Origin: Chryseobacterium gleum
Lineage (GTDB): Bacteria > Bacteroidota > Bacteroidia > Flavobacteriales > Weeksellaceae
Direction of reading: 5' to 3'
NCBI RefSeq assembly: GCF_900636535.1
Contig: NZ_LR134289.1
Span: 558,001 to 622,000 of the forward strand
DNA: 64,000 nucleotides
How positions within the stretch are numbered: position 1 is the first letter of the stretch; each line of letters begins with the position of its first letter. Below, in pieces: positions 50,917 through 59,190 of this stretch. Both the position numbers and the translations under genes were made by a program. Below the pieces are notes generated by a model that ran no database searches, had not been told where the DNA came from, and saw nothing but the letters and a program-made list of their open reading frames with translations.

Positions 50917-52098
50917 TTATTTATTAATGATTATTTTTTTGGTTGTATTTCCTTTATCAGTTTTGATGGTAAAGGTATATGCTCCGTTTTTTAATCCTGA
51001 GGTATTAATTTTTTCCTGATTTTCAAGGTTTAAAACAAGGTTTCCTGCCATATCATTCACTTCAATTTTGAATTTCTTTACTTTTTGCTCAAATTCCACA
51101 GTCACAAGATCTTTAGCAGGATTAGGATAAAGCCTGATGGCTTCACCTGATTTTTGTAAAGAGGTATCATTTGTGCTGAGCAGATTATTGGTTGTAGAAG
51201 CAACGGCAAAATGCTGCAAAGCTCCCACGGCTGCTTTTCCTACATTGAGAACATACACTGGATCCAGATTGGCAAAAGTATCATTTACGGTATGCTGATT
51301 ATTACTTTCGATAGTTTCGTAAAACCCTGTAATAGTATACCCTTTAGCTTCAAAAGGCATGTAATCTGAGCTGTAAGTGTAAGAGAGGTTGGTCTGAAGA
51401 GGAGAATAAAGACTTGTACATGTTATAAGCTCATGCGTTGCAACATCTGAGGCTGCATTGTTGGCGGACATTCCTCCTTCATCTCTTTCACAGTTGATTG
51501 TATTGTTGTTATTTCCAAGCAATCCTCCTACCTGATCAATATTTAAAACAAGCTTGATATCCAGAACTTTTGTACCTGACTGGTATGCCACATTATTTAC
51601 GTAATGGCTGCTCCCAACAAGTCCCTGTTCTTCACCGGAAAAATGGATGAATTTGATAGAATATTCAGTAGGAACATTTTTAAGAATCCTTGCTGCTTCA
51701 AGAATAATGGAAGTACCGCTTCCGTTATCACTTACTCCCGGACCTGTTATTGTATCATAATGCCCGCAGATAATGATGTATTGGTTGGGATACAAAGTTC
51801 CGGTCTTGGTAATGATCAGGTTTTTTGAAGCATTACTTCCATAAGTGAAAGTGTCCTCAGAAAGATCATTTGCGGTATATCCATAGGAGGCATATTTATT
51901 TTTAAGCCAGTTCAGCGCATTGGTATTGGCTGCTGTGCCTGTTCTTTTTACCCCAAATCCTGCAAATTCCTGAAGATTGTTGTTAATATTGGTTTGAGTT
52001 ACCATATCTGCCCTGTCTTTATAAGCCTGGATAAAACTCTGGGCACTCGTATTTTGCAGTGCGATGGAAGTGAGCAAAAAAGCTGCAACTTTTTTCAT
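50917..52098 (-). CDS. M28 family aminopeptidase with type IX secretion tag (copy 3)
   Basis: A 393-residue paralogue and the most divergent of the three. Zinc ligands are kept in ICGHYDTI, GVSDNGSGTS, HFSGEEQGL, LNIDQVGG and NNQHTVNDTF. The substrate-side loops differ (YSSDYMPFEAKGYTITGFYETIE against the DTDYIPFEQKGEVITGFFERI of the others), so its preference may differ. The sorting tag is RLYPNPAKDLVTVEF to KKIIINK. It is 61 bases from copy 2 and is first in transcription order. Confidence 0.9.
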   Translation of the reverse strand: MKKVAAFLLTSIALQNTSAQSFIQAYKDRADMVTQTNINNNLQEFAGFGVKRTGTAANTNALNWLKNKYASYGYTANDLSEDTFTYGSNASKNLIITKTGTLYPNQYIIICGHYDTITGPGVSDNGSGTSIILEAARILKNVPTEYSIKFIHFSGEEQGLVGSSHYVNNVAYQSGTKVLDIKLVLNIDQVGGLLGNNNNTINCERDEGGMSANNAASDVATHELITCTSLYSPLQTNLSYTYSSDYMPFEAKGYTITGFYETIESNNQHTVNDTFANLDPVYVLNVGKAAVGALQHFAVASTTNNLLSTNDTSLQKSGEAIRLYPNPAKDLVTVEFEQKVKKFKIEVNDMAGNLVLNLENQEKINTSGLKNGAYTFTIKTDKGNTTKKIIINK

Positions 52099-52319
52099 TT
52101 TTATACTTTCTTTAGGATTGCTAATATAGTAATAAATGATTATTTATTGTTAGTAGTTATGCGATGCAATATATATTTTCTTGTTTTTTTGACAATGATA
52201 TATCTTCTTATACCATTTATCATTAGGTAAGGCTGAATTTTATTATTTGTTTTAAACTCCACATAAGTTGCACAGGTTAGATTTAAACTGAAGCAAAAAA
52301 AAGGATACCACAAAAAAAA

Positions 52320-52337
52320 TCCCGGGAAATCCCGGGA
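52320..52337 (-). terminator. Terminator after rplT
   Basis: TCCCGGG and CCCGGGA (52320-52326, 52331-52337) form a seven-base GC-rich stem with a four-base loop, and A8 on the plus strand gives a T run on the minus strand. It lies 30 bases past the rplT stop. Confidence 0.75.
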
Positions 52338-52366
52338 CTTATATTGATAACAAAATCTATTCTACA

Positions 52367-52711
52367 TTATTTTACTTGATCTACAACAGCTTTGAAAGCT
52401 TCAGGGTGATTCATTGCTAAATCTGCTAAAACTTTTCTGTTAAGTTCGATGTTGTTCTTTTTAAGAGCTCCCATAAATTGAGAGTAAGACATTCCGTGCT
52501 CTCTAGTTCCCGCGTTGATACGAGTGATCCAAAGTGCTCTGAAATTTCTCTTTTTCTCTTTTCTACCACGGTAAGCATATTGCATTGCTTTTTCTACCGC
52601 GTTTTTAGCTACAGTCCAAACGTTCTTTCTTCTTCCGAAATAACCTTTAGCGTGCTTAAAAATTTTCTTTCTGCGAGCTCTTGAAGCTACGGCATTTACT
52701 GATCTTGGCAT
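52367..52711 (-). CDS. rplT: Large ribosomal subunit protein bL20
   Basis: A 114-residue bL20, the normal size. It begins [30 protein letters not shown] and contains [22 protein letters not shown] (abbreviated by sense), both strongly conserved. It is a basic 23S rRNA-binding protein needed for early 50S assembly. It follows rpmI after 120 bases on the same strand and ends the cluster. Confidence 0.97.
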   Translation of the reverse strand: MPRSVNAVASRARRKKIFKHAKGYFGRRKNVWTVAKNAVEKAMQYAYRGRKEKKRNFRALWITRINAGTREHGMSYSQFMGALKKNNIELNRKVLADLAMNHPEAFKAVVDQVK

Positions 52712-52831
52712 AATTTAAATTGTTTTTTTGAAAAGGGCGGTAACAGCTGTTACTCTTTATTGGCACCGTTCCAGGGTTAAATTGTTGAATTTGTTTTGAA
52801 TTCTTATAAACCGAATATAGATTTATAAAAA

Positions 52832-53029
52832 CTACTTAATTGCTAATTGACGTTGAACGCTTTTTTCGTCCACTTTAGCTACGTAAGAAGTAGTAGTAAG
52901 ATTTCTCTTCTGCTTAGTTTCTTTCTTAGTTAAGATGTGGCTTTTGTAAGCATTTTTTCTTTTGATCTTACCAGAACCGGTAAGAGCAAAACGCTTTTTA
53001 GCACCTGATTTCGTTTTTAATTTTGGCAT
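52832..53029 (-). CDS. rpmI: Large ribosomal subunit protein bL35
   Basis: A 65-residue bL35 with the conserved [31 protein letters not shown] opening (abbreviated by sense). It is part of the 50S subunit and is usually encoded between infC and rplT. Here infC lies 5.5 kb away, so this gene must have its own promoter, which is seen just upstream (TAATTTTG). Confidence 0.96.
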   Translation of the reverse strand: MPKLKTKSGAKKRFALTGSGKIKRKNAYKSHILTKKETKQKRNLTTTSYVAKVDEKSVQRQLAIK

Positions 53030-53103
53030 TGTTTTGCTTTTTTATTGTTTTTGTTATCAATATCTGTTTATGGTTTCCTAAAGACATCAGGAATAATAGT
53101 TTG

Positions 53104-53134
53104 CAAAATTACGAAAAAAAACTCATCTATGAAA
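53104..53134 (-). promoter_or_regulatory. Promoter of rpmI-rplT
   Basis: On the minus strand TTTC (53131-53134) and TAATTTTG (53104-53111) are separated by 19 bases, fitting the Bacteroidetes pattern. It would give a leader of about 70 bases before rpmI, consistent with loss of read-through from infC. Confidence 0.65.
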
Positions 53135-53299
53135 GGAAATTTTAATGTACATCAATAAGAGCAATGCACCTTTCGGTTTGAAACCTTCTGTACTATCAAA
53201 TATACCTGATAATCGGGATTGTCATATCCTGTAATTCTCTCTAATATTGAATAACTAAGTTTCGGAACTTTCATTTTAACCCATAAATTTAATATACCT

Positions 53300-53542
53300 A
53301 TGCTTTCATCTGCAGATTTACACCTTGAAAGAGCATTGTTCCTTGCTGTGCTAATCATTTTTTTCGGAGCAGGATTAATATGTACACTTATTGGTTTTAT
53401 TATTAATTCTTTACAGAAGAAAAATAAAAAGACTTCGTACTATCTTCTTTTATTTGTTATTTCCGGACTTACCGGAGTCGTACTGGCTGTTTCTTTTTGC
53501 TATATGATGCTATTTGAACAAGGTGGAACTTATATGCCTTAA
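53300..53542 (+). CDS. Small two-helix membrane protein, unknown
   Basis: An 80-residue protein with two hydrophobic segments (about residues 11-32, RALFLAVLIIFFGAGLICTLIGFI abbreviated by sense, and 42-68, YYLLLFVISGLTGVVLAVSFCYMM abbreviated by sense) separated by a KKKNKK loop. No family is recognised. It shares its first 60 bases with a minus-strand frame that I reject. It may be a real small membrane protein in the block inserted between rpmI and infC. Confidence 0.55.
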   Translation: MLSSADLHLERALFLAVLIIFFGAGLICTLIGFIINSLQKKNKKTSYYLLLFVISGLTGVVLAVSFCYMMLFEQGGTYMP

Positions 53543-53953
53543 AGAACTCATGGGAGTAGAGGTAAAAAAGGATACACAAAAACCACTGTTATCAGGGATA
53601 TTTTTGTACGGCTCCTATCATTACCTTTGACGCAAAAAATTGTCAAAGACAAAACGGTTAAAAAATCATGATCGTATAATCATTCCTGATAGCCATTCTC
53701 TTAGATAAATATGAATGTATAACTTTTATAGCTTTCTTTTTCATACCCGATTCAATGAATAATTCTTATTTCGAACGAACACAACTAAAAAGTATGGGTA
53801 AAAACAACAGCCAGGTAAATTGGGAGAAAAAGAAGCTGTAAAAGTAATTGTTGCTTTTGCTTTTCGGTTCAGGAAAACAGACTAAGATCGATTAGCAGGT
53901 ATTTACTTATATTTACAGTCTTTACTACATTACAACTTCATAAAGATAAAGAT
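53543..53953. other. Gap ahead of the sensor kinase, little seen
   Basis: A 411-base stretch with no accepted gene. A 28-codon frame (53755-53841) is short and has no recognised product. The start of the kinase is a TTG, so its promoter and leader must lie here. I could not find a clear TAnnTTTG box. Confidence 0.4.
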
Positions 53954-56164
53954 TTGATACGCAGGCTATTATTTATATTCACTTTACTTGTCAGTCCGTT
54001 TTTTGTACATGCGCAGGACATTTTAAGCAAATTAGAAAAGGAATACAACCATGCGTCAAATAATACCGCAGAGCAGCTCAATCTTGCTCCCAAATATGCA
54101 AGTGCCTTATTCTTTCATGATCTTAAATCCAAATCTTATCAGATTTTAGAGACCAATATTTCCATCGCCAGAAAGCAGCCTGATGGAAAATATGCCACAA
54201 TTTTATACGCTGTGCAGGCCATGAATTACCGGCTGGATAATAAAGCAGCGGAGTCTACGAAAAGCCTCGATATGGCAAGGATATATAGTTTAAAAACGAG
54301 TAGCACCGAGACTAAAGGCTATTACTATTACGCAAAAGGCTGGATTCTGGAACGTAATAATAAAACAACAGATGCTGTCGCTGCCTATTTAAAAGCTATT
54401 GAGTATTACGAAAACTCACCAACGACCTCTACATTATATGCAAGATTTGGCAATGCAGCTAAAGAGCTGTCAGCTATTTATGCCAACCTCAATGAATACC
54501 AGCTGGAGGAGAAATACAGCAAACAATTTTTGCTCCTTGCATCCAAACAAAATGATCCTAATCTTATTTTCGATGCTTATATGCGGATGGGCTATGTATA
54601 TGAACAAAAATATACCCAATTTCCATCCAATACTGAGTTTAGAAATAAAACGGAACAGTATTACCTGCAGGCCATTACAACATTTAACAAAAATAAAGAA
54701 AGAATGCTCAACAGGAGCAATCTGTCATATGCTGCAATTAATTTAGCCAATTTATATACCGGTTTTGACAGCAATAAGGCAATGCAGTATGCTCAGCTGG
54801 CCAATCGTGTGAGTCTGGAAACCGGTGATGCCATTCATATTGCTTCCTCATTCGGAATCCTGGCTGAACTTGCTATACAGGATAAAAATTATGATTTGGC
54901 GAAGTCTTACTTTCTGAAAGCCTCTATGGAAATCGGAAAAAGTCCGGTCAGAGATCAGAGGATTGAACTGGCTATTCTTGAATCTTTATCCAGAATCAGT
55001 GAACAACAGGGGAACTACAAAGAAGCCCTGACTTATTACAAAAGTTATGTTGATCAATACAAAAGTGTTTACGATCAGGAAAAACTGGATATTACCAAAA
55101 GACTGGAATCTCAGTTTGATAAAGAACGGCAAGAGCAGAAGTACATCAAGCTGCAGCTGGAAAGTGATAAAAAAGCGCAGGAAATCAAGTTGATTAATAT
55201 AGTCCGGGCACAGCGTGAACAGGTATACAACAACTTAAAGCTGGTGGAAGAAAACCAGAGGGAACGGCTAAAATTTTCAGAACTTGAATCCGAGAAAAAA
55301 GAACAACAGCTTCGCCTGGCAAAGTTAGAGACTCAGCAGAAGAATAATGATATCAACAGTTATAAAAAGCTCCTCGCTTTTAAAGAAAAGATCAATACCT
55401 ATTATGTCTTTTTTATTATCTTCTTCATTATTCTGATATTCTTACTGCTTTATGCCTATAAGCAACGTGCCAGGTCCATTAAGCGAAGAGATGAATTACA
55501 TGCCTTGGCGATGGAGCAAGAAAAACAAAATTCGAAAATTTCAACACTTACGGCATTGCTTCAGGGGCAGGAACAGGAGCGTGGCAGGCTGGCCCGTGAT
55601 CTCCATGACGGATTGGGCGGATTGCTTTCCGGGACCAAACATCAGCTGTCTTATTTAAATCCTCATCAGTCCGAAAATTTACAGGAAGGAATTTCGAAAT
55701 CCCTTGAACAGATTGATGGTGCAGTAGAAGAGTTAAGACGGGTTGCACATAATTTAATGCCTGATTTATTAATGAAATATGGTTTGGAGGTTGCTATTGA
55801 AGAGTTTGCTTCCCGCATATCCAACAATGCACTGGATATCCATACCGAATTTATCAATTACAGTAATTCATTGTCCCAGGAAAAGCAGCTGATCGTTTAC
55901 AGGATCATTCAGGAACTGGTAAACAATGCTATAAAACATGCCGAGACTTCGGAAATTATTATTCAGATAAGTGAAGAACAAAACCAGCTGAACGTTACCG
56001 TAGAGGACAATGGTAAAGGCTTTGACCTCGCAGCTCTGGACGTGAGGAAAACAGCCGGTTTTCACAATATAGAATTAAGAGTCCAGTTTTTAAAAGGAAC
56101 GATGAATATCACTTCCGAATTGAATATTGGTACCAGTATAGAAATTCAAATCCCTATTCATTAA
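53954..56164 (+). CDS. TPR-containing HisKA_3 sensor histidine kinase
   Basis: A 736-residue kinase. After a signal peptide (LLFIFTLLVSPFFVHAQ), tetratricopeptide repeats cover about residues 30-380 (KGYYYYAKGWILERNNKTTDAVAAYLKAIEYYE, abbreviated by sense). A coiled coil (385-470) and one membrane segment (about 482-502) follow. The kinase is of the HisKA_3/NarX type: GRLARDLHDGLGGLLSGTKHQL holds the His near residue 549, and the ATPase has QELVNNAIKHAE and VEDNGKGFD. The start is a TTG because no in-frame ATG precedes the signal peptide. Its response regulator follows after two bases. Confidence 0.87.
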   Translation: MIRRLLFIFTLLVSPFFVHAQDILSKLEKEYNHASNNTAEQLNLAPKYASALFFHDLKSKSYQILETNISIARKQPDGKYATILYAVQAMNYRLDNKAAESTKSLDMARIYSLKTSSTETKGYYYYAKGWILERNNKTTDAVAAYLKAIEYYENSPTTSTLYARFGNAAKELSAIYANLNEYQLEEKYSKQFLLLASKQNDPNLIFDAYMRMGYVYEQKYTQFPSNTEFRNKTEQYYLQAITTFNKNKERMLNRSNLSYAAINLANLYTGFDSNKAMQYAQLANRVSLETGDAIHIASSFGILAELAIQDKNYDLAKSYFLKASMEIGKSPVRDQRIELAILESLSRISEQQGNYKEALTYYKSYVDQYKSVYDQEKLDITKRLESQFDKERQEQKYIKLQLESDKKAQEIKLINIVRAQREQVYNNLKLVEENQRERLKFSELESEKKEQQLRLAKLETQQKNNDINSYKKLLAFKEKINTYYVFFIIFFIILIFLLLYAYKQRARSIKRRDELHALAMEQEKQNSKISTLTALLQGQEQERGRLARDLHDGLGGLLSGTKHQLSYLNPHQSENLQEGISKSLEQIDGAVEELRRVAHNLMPDLLMKYGLEVAIEEFASRISNNALDIHTEFINYSNSLSQEKQLIVYRIIQELVNNAIKHAETSEIIIQISEEQNQLNVTVEDNGKGFDLAALDVRKTAGFHNIELRVQFLKGTMNITSELNIGTSIEIQIPIH

Positions 56165-56166
56165 AC

Positions 56167-56796
56167 ATGATAAAAGTAGCCATAACAGACGACCATCCAC
56201 TTCTTTTGGAAGGATTGAAGAATATTTTAGGAAACAGCAGCACAATAGACGTGGTAGATTGCTTCAAAAATGTTTCGGAAATGAATGAAGGCCTTGCAAA
56301 ACAGGCTGTTGATATTTTATTGCTGGACATCAATCTTGCCGATACCAACAGCATTGAACTTATTAAACCTCTAAAGAAAAAATACAGCAACCTCCGGATT
56401 ATCATCCTCAGCGTTCACAATGAACTGCCTGTAATCAACAGTACTTTAGCTGAAGGTGCTTTGGGATATATTCAAAAGAATGCATCTGTTTCCGAGATTT
56501 TGGAAGGCATTACTGCGGTATATGAAGGGGAACAGTTTTTATGTTCACAAACGCAATCAGTTCTGAAGAAAAAATCAGCTGACGGGTTAAACCAGGTTCC
56601 GAAACTGACCCGCAGAGAGAAGGAAATCCTGGCGGAAGCCGCCAAAGGACTTACTACGAATCAAATGGCGGAGAAATTATTTATAAGTCCCCACACCGTA
56701 GAAAGCCACAGGAAAAATCTTATTGAAAAGTTTCAGACATCCAATCTCAGTTCAGCCATCAGATTAGCTATAGAATATGGGTTGATTATTGAATAA
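56167..56796 (+). CDS. NarL-family response regulator
   Basis: A 209-residue regulator. The receiver begins VAITDDHPLLLEGLKN and has Asp54 in LLLDINLAD. The LuxR-type helix-turn-helix covers about residues 143-205 (LTRREKEILAEAAKGLTTNQMAEKLFISPHTVESHRKNL, abbreviated by sense). It is directly coupled to the TPR sensor kinase. Targets are not evident. A bidirectional terminator follows. Confidence 0.92.
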   Translation: MIKVAITDDHPLLLEGLKNILGNSSTIDVVDCFKNVSEMNEGLAKQAVDILLLDINLADTNSIELIKPLKKKYSNLRIIILSVHNELPVINSTLAEGALGYIQKNASVSEILEGITAVYEGEQFLCSQTQSVLKKKSADGLNQVPKLTRREKEILAEAAKGLTTNQMAEKLFISPHTVESHRKNLIEKFQTSNLSSAIRLAIEYGLIIE

Positions 56797-56809
56797 AATA
56801 TATATCGCA

Positions 56810-56844
56810 AAAAAGGCTGTTTTCATAATGAAAGCAGCCTTTTT
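56810..56844. terminator. Bidirectional terminator
   Basis: AAAAAGGCTG (56810-56819) pairs with CAGCCTTTTT (56835-56844) around an internal TTTCAT/ATGAAA stem. It separates the response-regulator gene (plus) from the minus-strand secreted-protein gene. Confidence 0.8.
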
Positions 56845-56877
56845 CTTATATAATCAAATAATTTTGGTGTGTATTGA

Positions 56878-57444
56878 CTAATCTCTGAATTTCAACGCAG
56901 CCTGAAACAGGTTTTTCTTGTCTGTTAAATCATACTCGTCATTATATACAGGCTGATACATCAGTATGAAAACGCTGCCGTTAAAATCTTTCAAATTGAT
57001 GGGCTGATCTACCATAATATCATAAAACCTTGTAATAGTACGTGTAGCAGTCCATTGCTTGGCATTGCCTTTAGGGTTTTTGTCAAACCTGTGATCTTTC
57101 GCATCTGTATAGTACCAATACGAAGGGGCAGAATCCATCAAGAACATTTCTTTGTCCTTGTTATATAATTCCTCTGCCATTCCTGTATTCTGAAACCATT
57201 CAACTTCAGTATTTAAAACGCCAAGAGCTCCTGCATAAATATCCTTATTCGTAGTGGCTCCTACTAAGAATCCTTCCAGATTGGTTGATGTAATTTCAAA
57301 AAGGAAAGGAGATTTTTTCAGTTCATAAACATCATTTACCGGCTCAATAACTTTTCCATCCTGTTTGATAACGACTTTTAATGATTGTGCAAAAGCCATA
57401 AAACTTAACAAACAAAAAAGGATGGTCAAACTTAATTTTTTCAT
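56878..57444 (-). CDS. Secreted protein of unknown function, 188 residues
   Basis: A signal peptide (LSLTILFCLLSFMAFAQ) precedes a beta-rich mature protein (VVIKQDGKVIEPVNDVYELKKSPFLFEIT, abbreviated by sense, and SVFILMYQPVYNDEYDL). There is no membrane anchor, lipobox or sorting tag, so it is probably periplasmic or soluble. I recognise no family. It is a single gene with a terminator at its 3' side, in the block between rpmI and infC. Confidence 0.7.
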   Translation of the reverse strand: MKKLSLTILFCLLSFMAFAQSLKVVIKQDGKVIEPVNDVYELKKSPFLFEITSTNLEGFLVGATTNKDIYAGALGVLNTEVEWFQNTGMAEELYNKDKEMFLMDSAPSYWYYTDAKDHRFDKNPKGNAKQWTATRTITRFYDIMVDQPINLKDFNGSVFILMYQPVYNDEYDLTDKKNLFQAALKFRD

Positions 57445-57811
57445 TGTATCTCTTTAAATAATTGCTGCAAAGATATTAGACTTTATATCCATACACACTG
57501 GCTGGTTTCAGGGGTTTTTGAATTGCCGTTTCCTGATTTTTATCTTTCCATAATATCAATTTTTAATCTTATATCCGGAAAATAAACGGCAGTATCTAAT
57601 AAACATCATAATCTGCGTAATTTGTAAATCTGTGGGAAATCAATTAATAAATGATAACATTCTTTGTAGTGAATGCATCTCTGTTCGAACTGCATTTAGC
57701 AAAACGGCTTGTAATAAGGGATAAATGGCTGAAAACAGGGATGTGTTGAACAAAGGATTTTGGAGAATTTTACAAAAAAGATAAACCAGATATTGTAAAT
57801 TATTTTTAAAG
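57445..57811. other. Gap between divergent genes, repeat-like
   Basis: No accepted gene; a minus-strand frame at 57640-57894 overlaps the next gene and is not supported. The stretch AATCTGCG-TAATTTG-TAAATCTGTGGG near 57611-57637 resembles the short intergenic repeat motifs of Chryseobacterium-like genomes. It must hold the promoters of both flanking genes. Confidence 0.4.
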
Positions 57812-58375
57812 ATGAAAAACATAATAACCAGCCTGTCAATTGCAATCATAATCTTAGCTGCATGTTCTCCTGCTACAGATAAAAAAATGAACAATGCTGA
57901 TTCTGAAAACGCAAACGTAAAACAGGTTTCTCCTCCTGCTCAGGTAAAAAAAGATAGACAAGAATCCGATATTCCAACTGATTTTTCATCATTGGTTCCT
58001 ATTGATGTTTTGAATATCAAGAGCACTCATGTGTATGAAAAATATGGCGTAGAGTTTTCCGGAAACTGTTATTCGTGTGACCTGGCAAGTTTGTCTATTA
58101 CAAAAAAGGCAATAAAATGGACAAATGTCTGTGATGAAAAGGACATTTTTGAAATTCACGATTTCTCGTTCTCTGACGGAGAAGAAAATAAAGCGGTCTT
58201 TACAACACCTGAAAGAACATATATTTTAACCCGAATTGATAAGGCTCCGGTCTACGAGCTGGTTATAGAAGGGCAGAAGCTGGAATTAAAAAACAAAAGA
58301 GTTTCTAAATATTTCACTACTAAAAAAGCTTTACCGCTTTTCAAAGAGCATGATTGCGGTGATTTTGAAGGTTAA
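57812..58375 (+). CDS. Lipoprotein of unknown function
   Basis: A 187-residue lipoprotein: signal MKNIITSLSIAIIILAACSPATD with lipobox Cys18. A Lys/Gln/Ser linker (residues 20-55) leads to a mature domain with a Cys pair YSCDLASL and a VCDEKD loop, so a disulphide is possible. It is probably periplasmic. No family is recognised. A strong terminator follows 17 bases past its stop. Confidence 0.75.
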   Translation: MKNIITSLSIAIIILAACSPATDKKMNNADSENANVKQVSPPAQVKKDRQESDIPTDFSSLVPIDVLNIKSTHVYEKYGVEFSGNCYSCDLASLSITKKAIKWTNVCDEKDIFEIHDFSFSDGEENKAVFTTPERTYILTRIDKAPVYELVIEGQKLELKNKRVSKYFTTKKALPLFKEHDCGDFEG

Positions 58376-58392
58376 ATATCTTTTAAATGATT

Positions 58393-58440
58393 GACCGTTG
58401 ACTCAGGCAGCAGAGTAGTCCTGATCAACGGTCTTTTTCT
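58393..58440 (+). terminator. Terminator after lipoprotein gene
   Basis: GACCGTTGA (58393-58401) and TCAACGGTC (58425-58433) form a nine-base stem with an inner TCAGG/CCTGA stem, followed by a T-rich tract. Confidence 0.8.
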
Positions 58441-58456
58441 TTAAAAGCAATAAAAA

Positions 58457-58478
58457 AACCTCAAATTGCTTTGAGGTT
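58457..58478 (-). terminator. Terminator after infC
   Basis: AACCTCAAA and TTTGAGGTT (58457-58465, 58470-58478) form a perfect stem, with A7 on the plus side giving a T run on the minus strand. It lies 23 bases past the infC stop and shows that infC transcripts end before the inserted genes. Confidence 0.85.
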
Positions 58479-58500
58479 TGTATGTAAAATAATGACTTAA

Positions 58501-59061
58501 TTATTTTGCCGGTTTTTTAGGACTCATCATCATAATCATTCTTTTTCCTTCAAGTTTAGGCAGCTGGTCTACTTTTCCCACATGCTCCAGTTCCTGGGCA
58601 AGCTTTAAAAGCAGGATTTCTCCCTGATCCTTAAAGATAATCGAACGTCCTTTAAAAAATACGTAGGTTTTTAATTTAGAACCTTCTTCAAGGAATTTTT
58701 CAGCATGCTTCTTTTTGAATTCGTAATCATGGTCATCCGTCTGAGGTCCGAAACGGATCTCTTTTACTACCACTTTTACCTGCTTAGCTTTAAGTTCCTT
58801 CTGTTTTTTCTTTTGCTCGTATAAGAATTTCTTATATTCCAATACTCTTGCAATAAATGGTTCTGCCTTGTCAGAAATGACTACTAAATCCAATTCCTGT
58901 TCCGCAGCAATCTGTCTTGCTTTGTCAATTGGATAAATTCCCGGCTCTACGTTATCGCCCACCAAACGAAGCTCTCTCACACGAATTTTATCGTTGATCA
59001 AGTGAGCGTCCTCTTGTACCGGACGTCTCTGTGGGCCCCTGTTGTTAAATCTTTGTGCTAT
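58501..59061 (-). CDS. infC: Translation initiation factor IF-3
   Basis: IF-3 binds the 30S subunit and checks initiator tRNA and start codons. The conserved core [29 protein letters not shown] and [21 protein letters not shown] is clear (abbreviated by sense). The first ordinary start is a TTG at 59001 ([11 protein letters not shown]), which would drop the N-terminal part normally present. The frame stays open upstream to 59061, where an AUA (ATA GCA CAA AGA) begins the Arg-rich segment [20 protein letters not shown] take the AUA as the start because infC commonly uses a rare start codon that IF-3 itself suppresses. It stands 129 bases after thrS. Confidence 0.9.
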   Translation of the reverse strand: MAQRFNNRGPQRRPVQEDAHLINDKIRVRELRLVGDNVEPGIYPIDKARQIAAEQELDLVVISDKAEPFIARVLEYKKFLYEQKKKQKELKAKQVKVVVKEIRFGPQTDDHDYEFKKKHAEKFLEEGSKLKTYVFFKGRSIIFKDQGEILLLKLAQELEHVGKVDQLPKLEGKRMIMMMSPKKPAK

Positions 59062-59100
59062 TGTATTATAATTTTATTGGTTAATTACTATTTTATTCTA

Positions 59101-59185
59101 AATTAAAAGATTAAAAAAATAATGATTAAAAGATTGATTTACACTTAGTAATTTTTCAATATTTTAATTCTTTAATCTTTTAATT
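59101..59185. repeat. AT-rich inverted repeat between thrS and infC
   Basis: AATTAAAAGATTAAA (59101-59115) and TTTAATCTTTTAATT (59171-59185) are perfect 15-base inverted copies. The sequence is AT-rich and low in complexity, so it may be slippage-generated or a weak stem-loop. No T-run terminator form is evident, which would fit partial read-through from thrS into infC. Confidence 0.55.
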
Positions 59186-59190
59186 CAATT

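Noticed and set aside
53152..53358. Minus-strand frame of 68 residues
   Set aside because: It overlaps the small membrane-protein gene and has no recognisable motif; the membrane-protein frame is better supported.
53755..53841. 28-codon plus-strand frame (MNNSYFERTQLKSMGKN)
   Set aside because: Too short, no known family, and no conserved-context support; could not be called a gene.
57640..57894. Minus-strand frame of 84 residues
   Set aside because: It overlaps the start of the lipoprotein gene antisense and shows no family motif; the region looks repeat-like.
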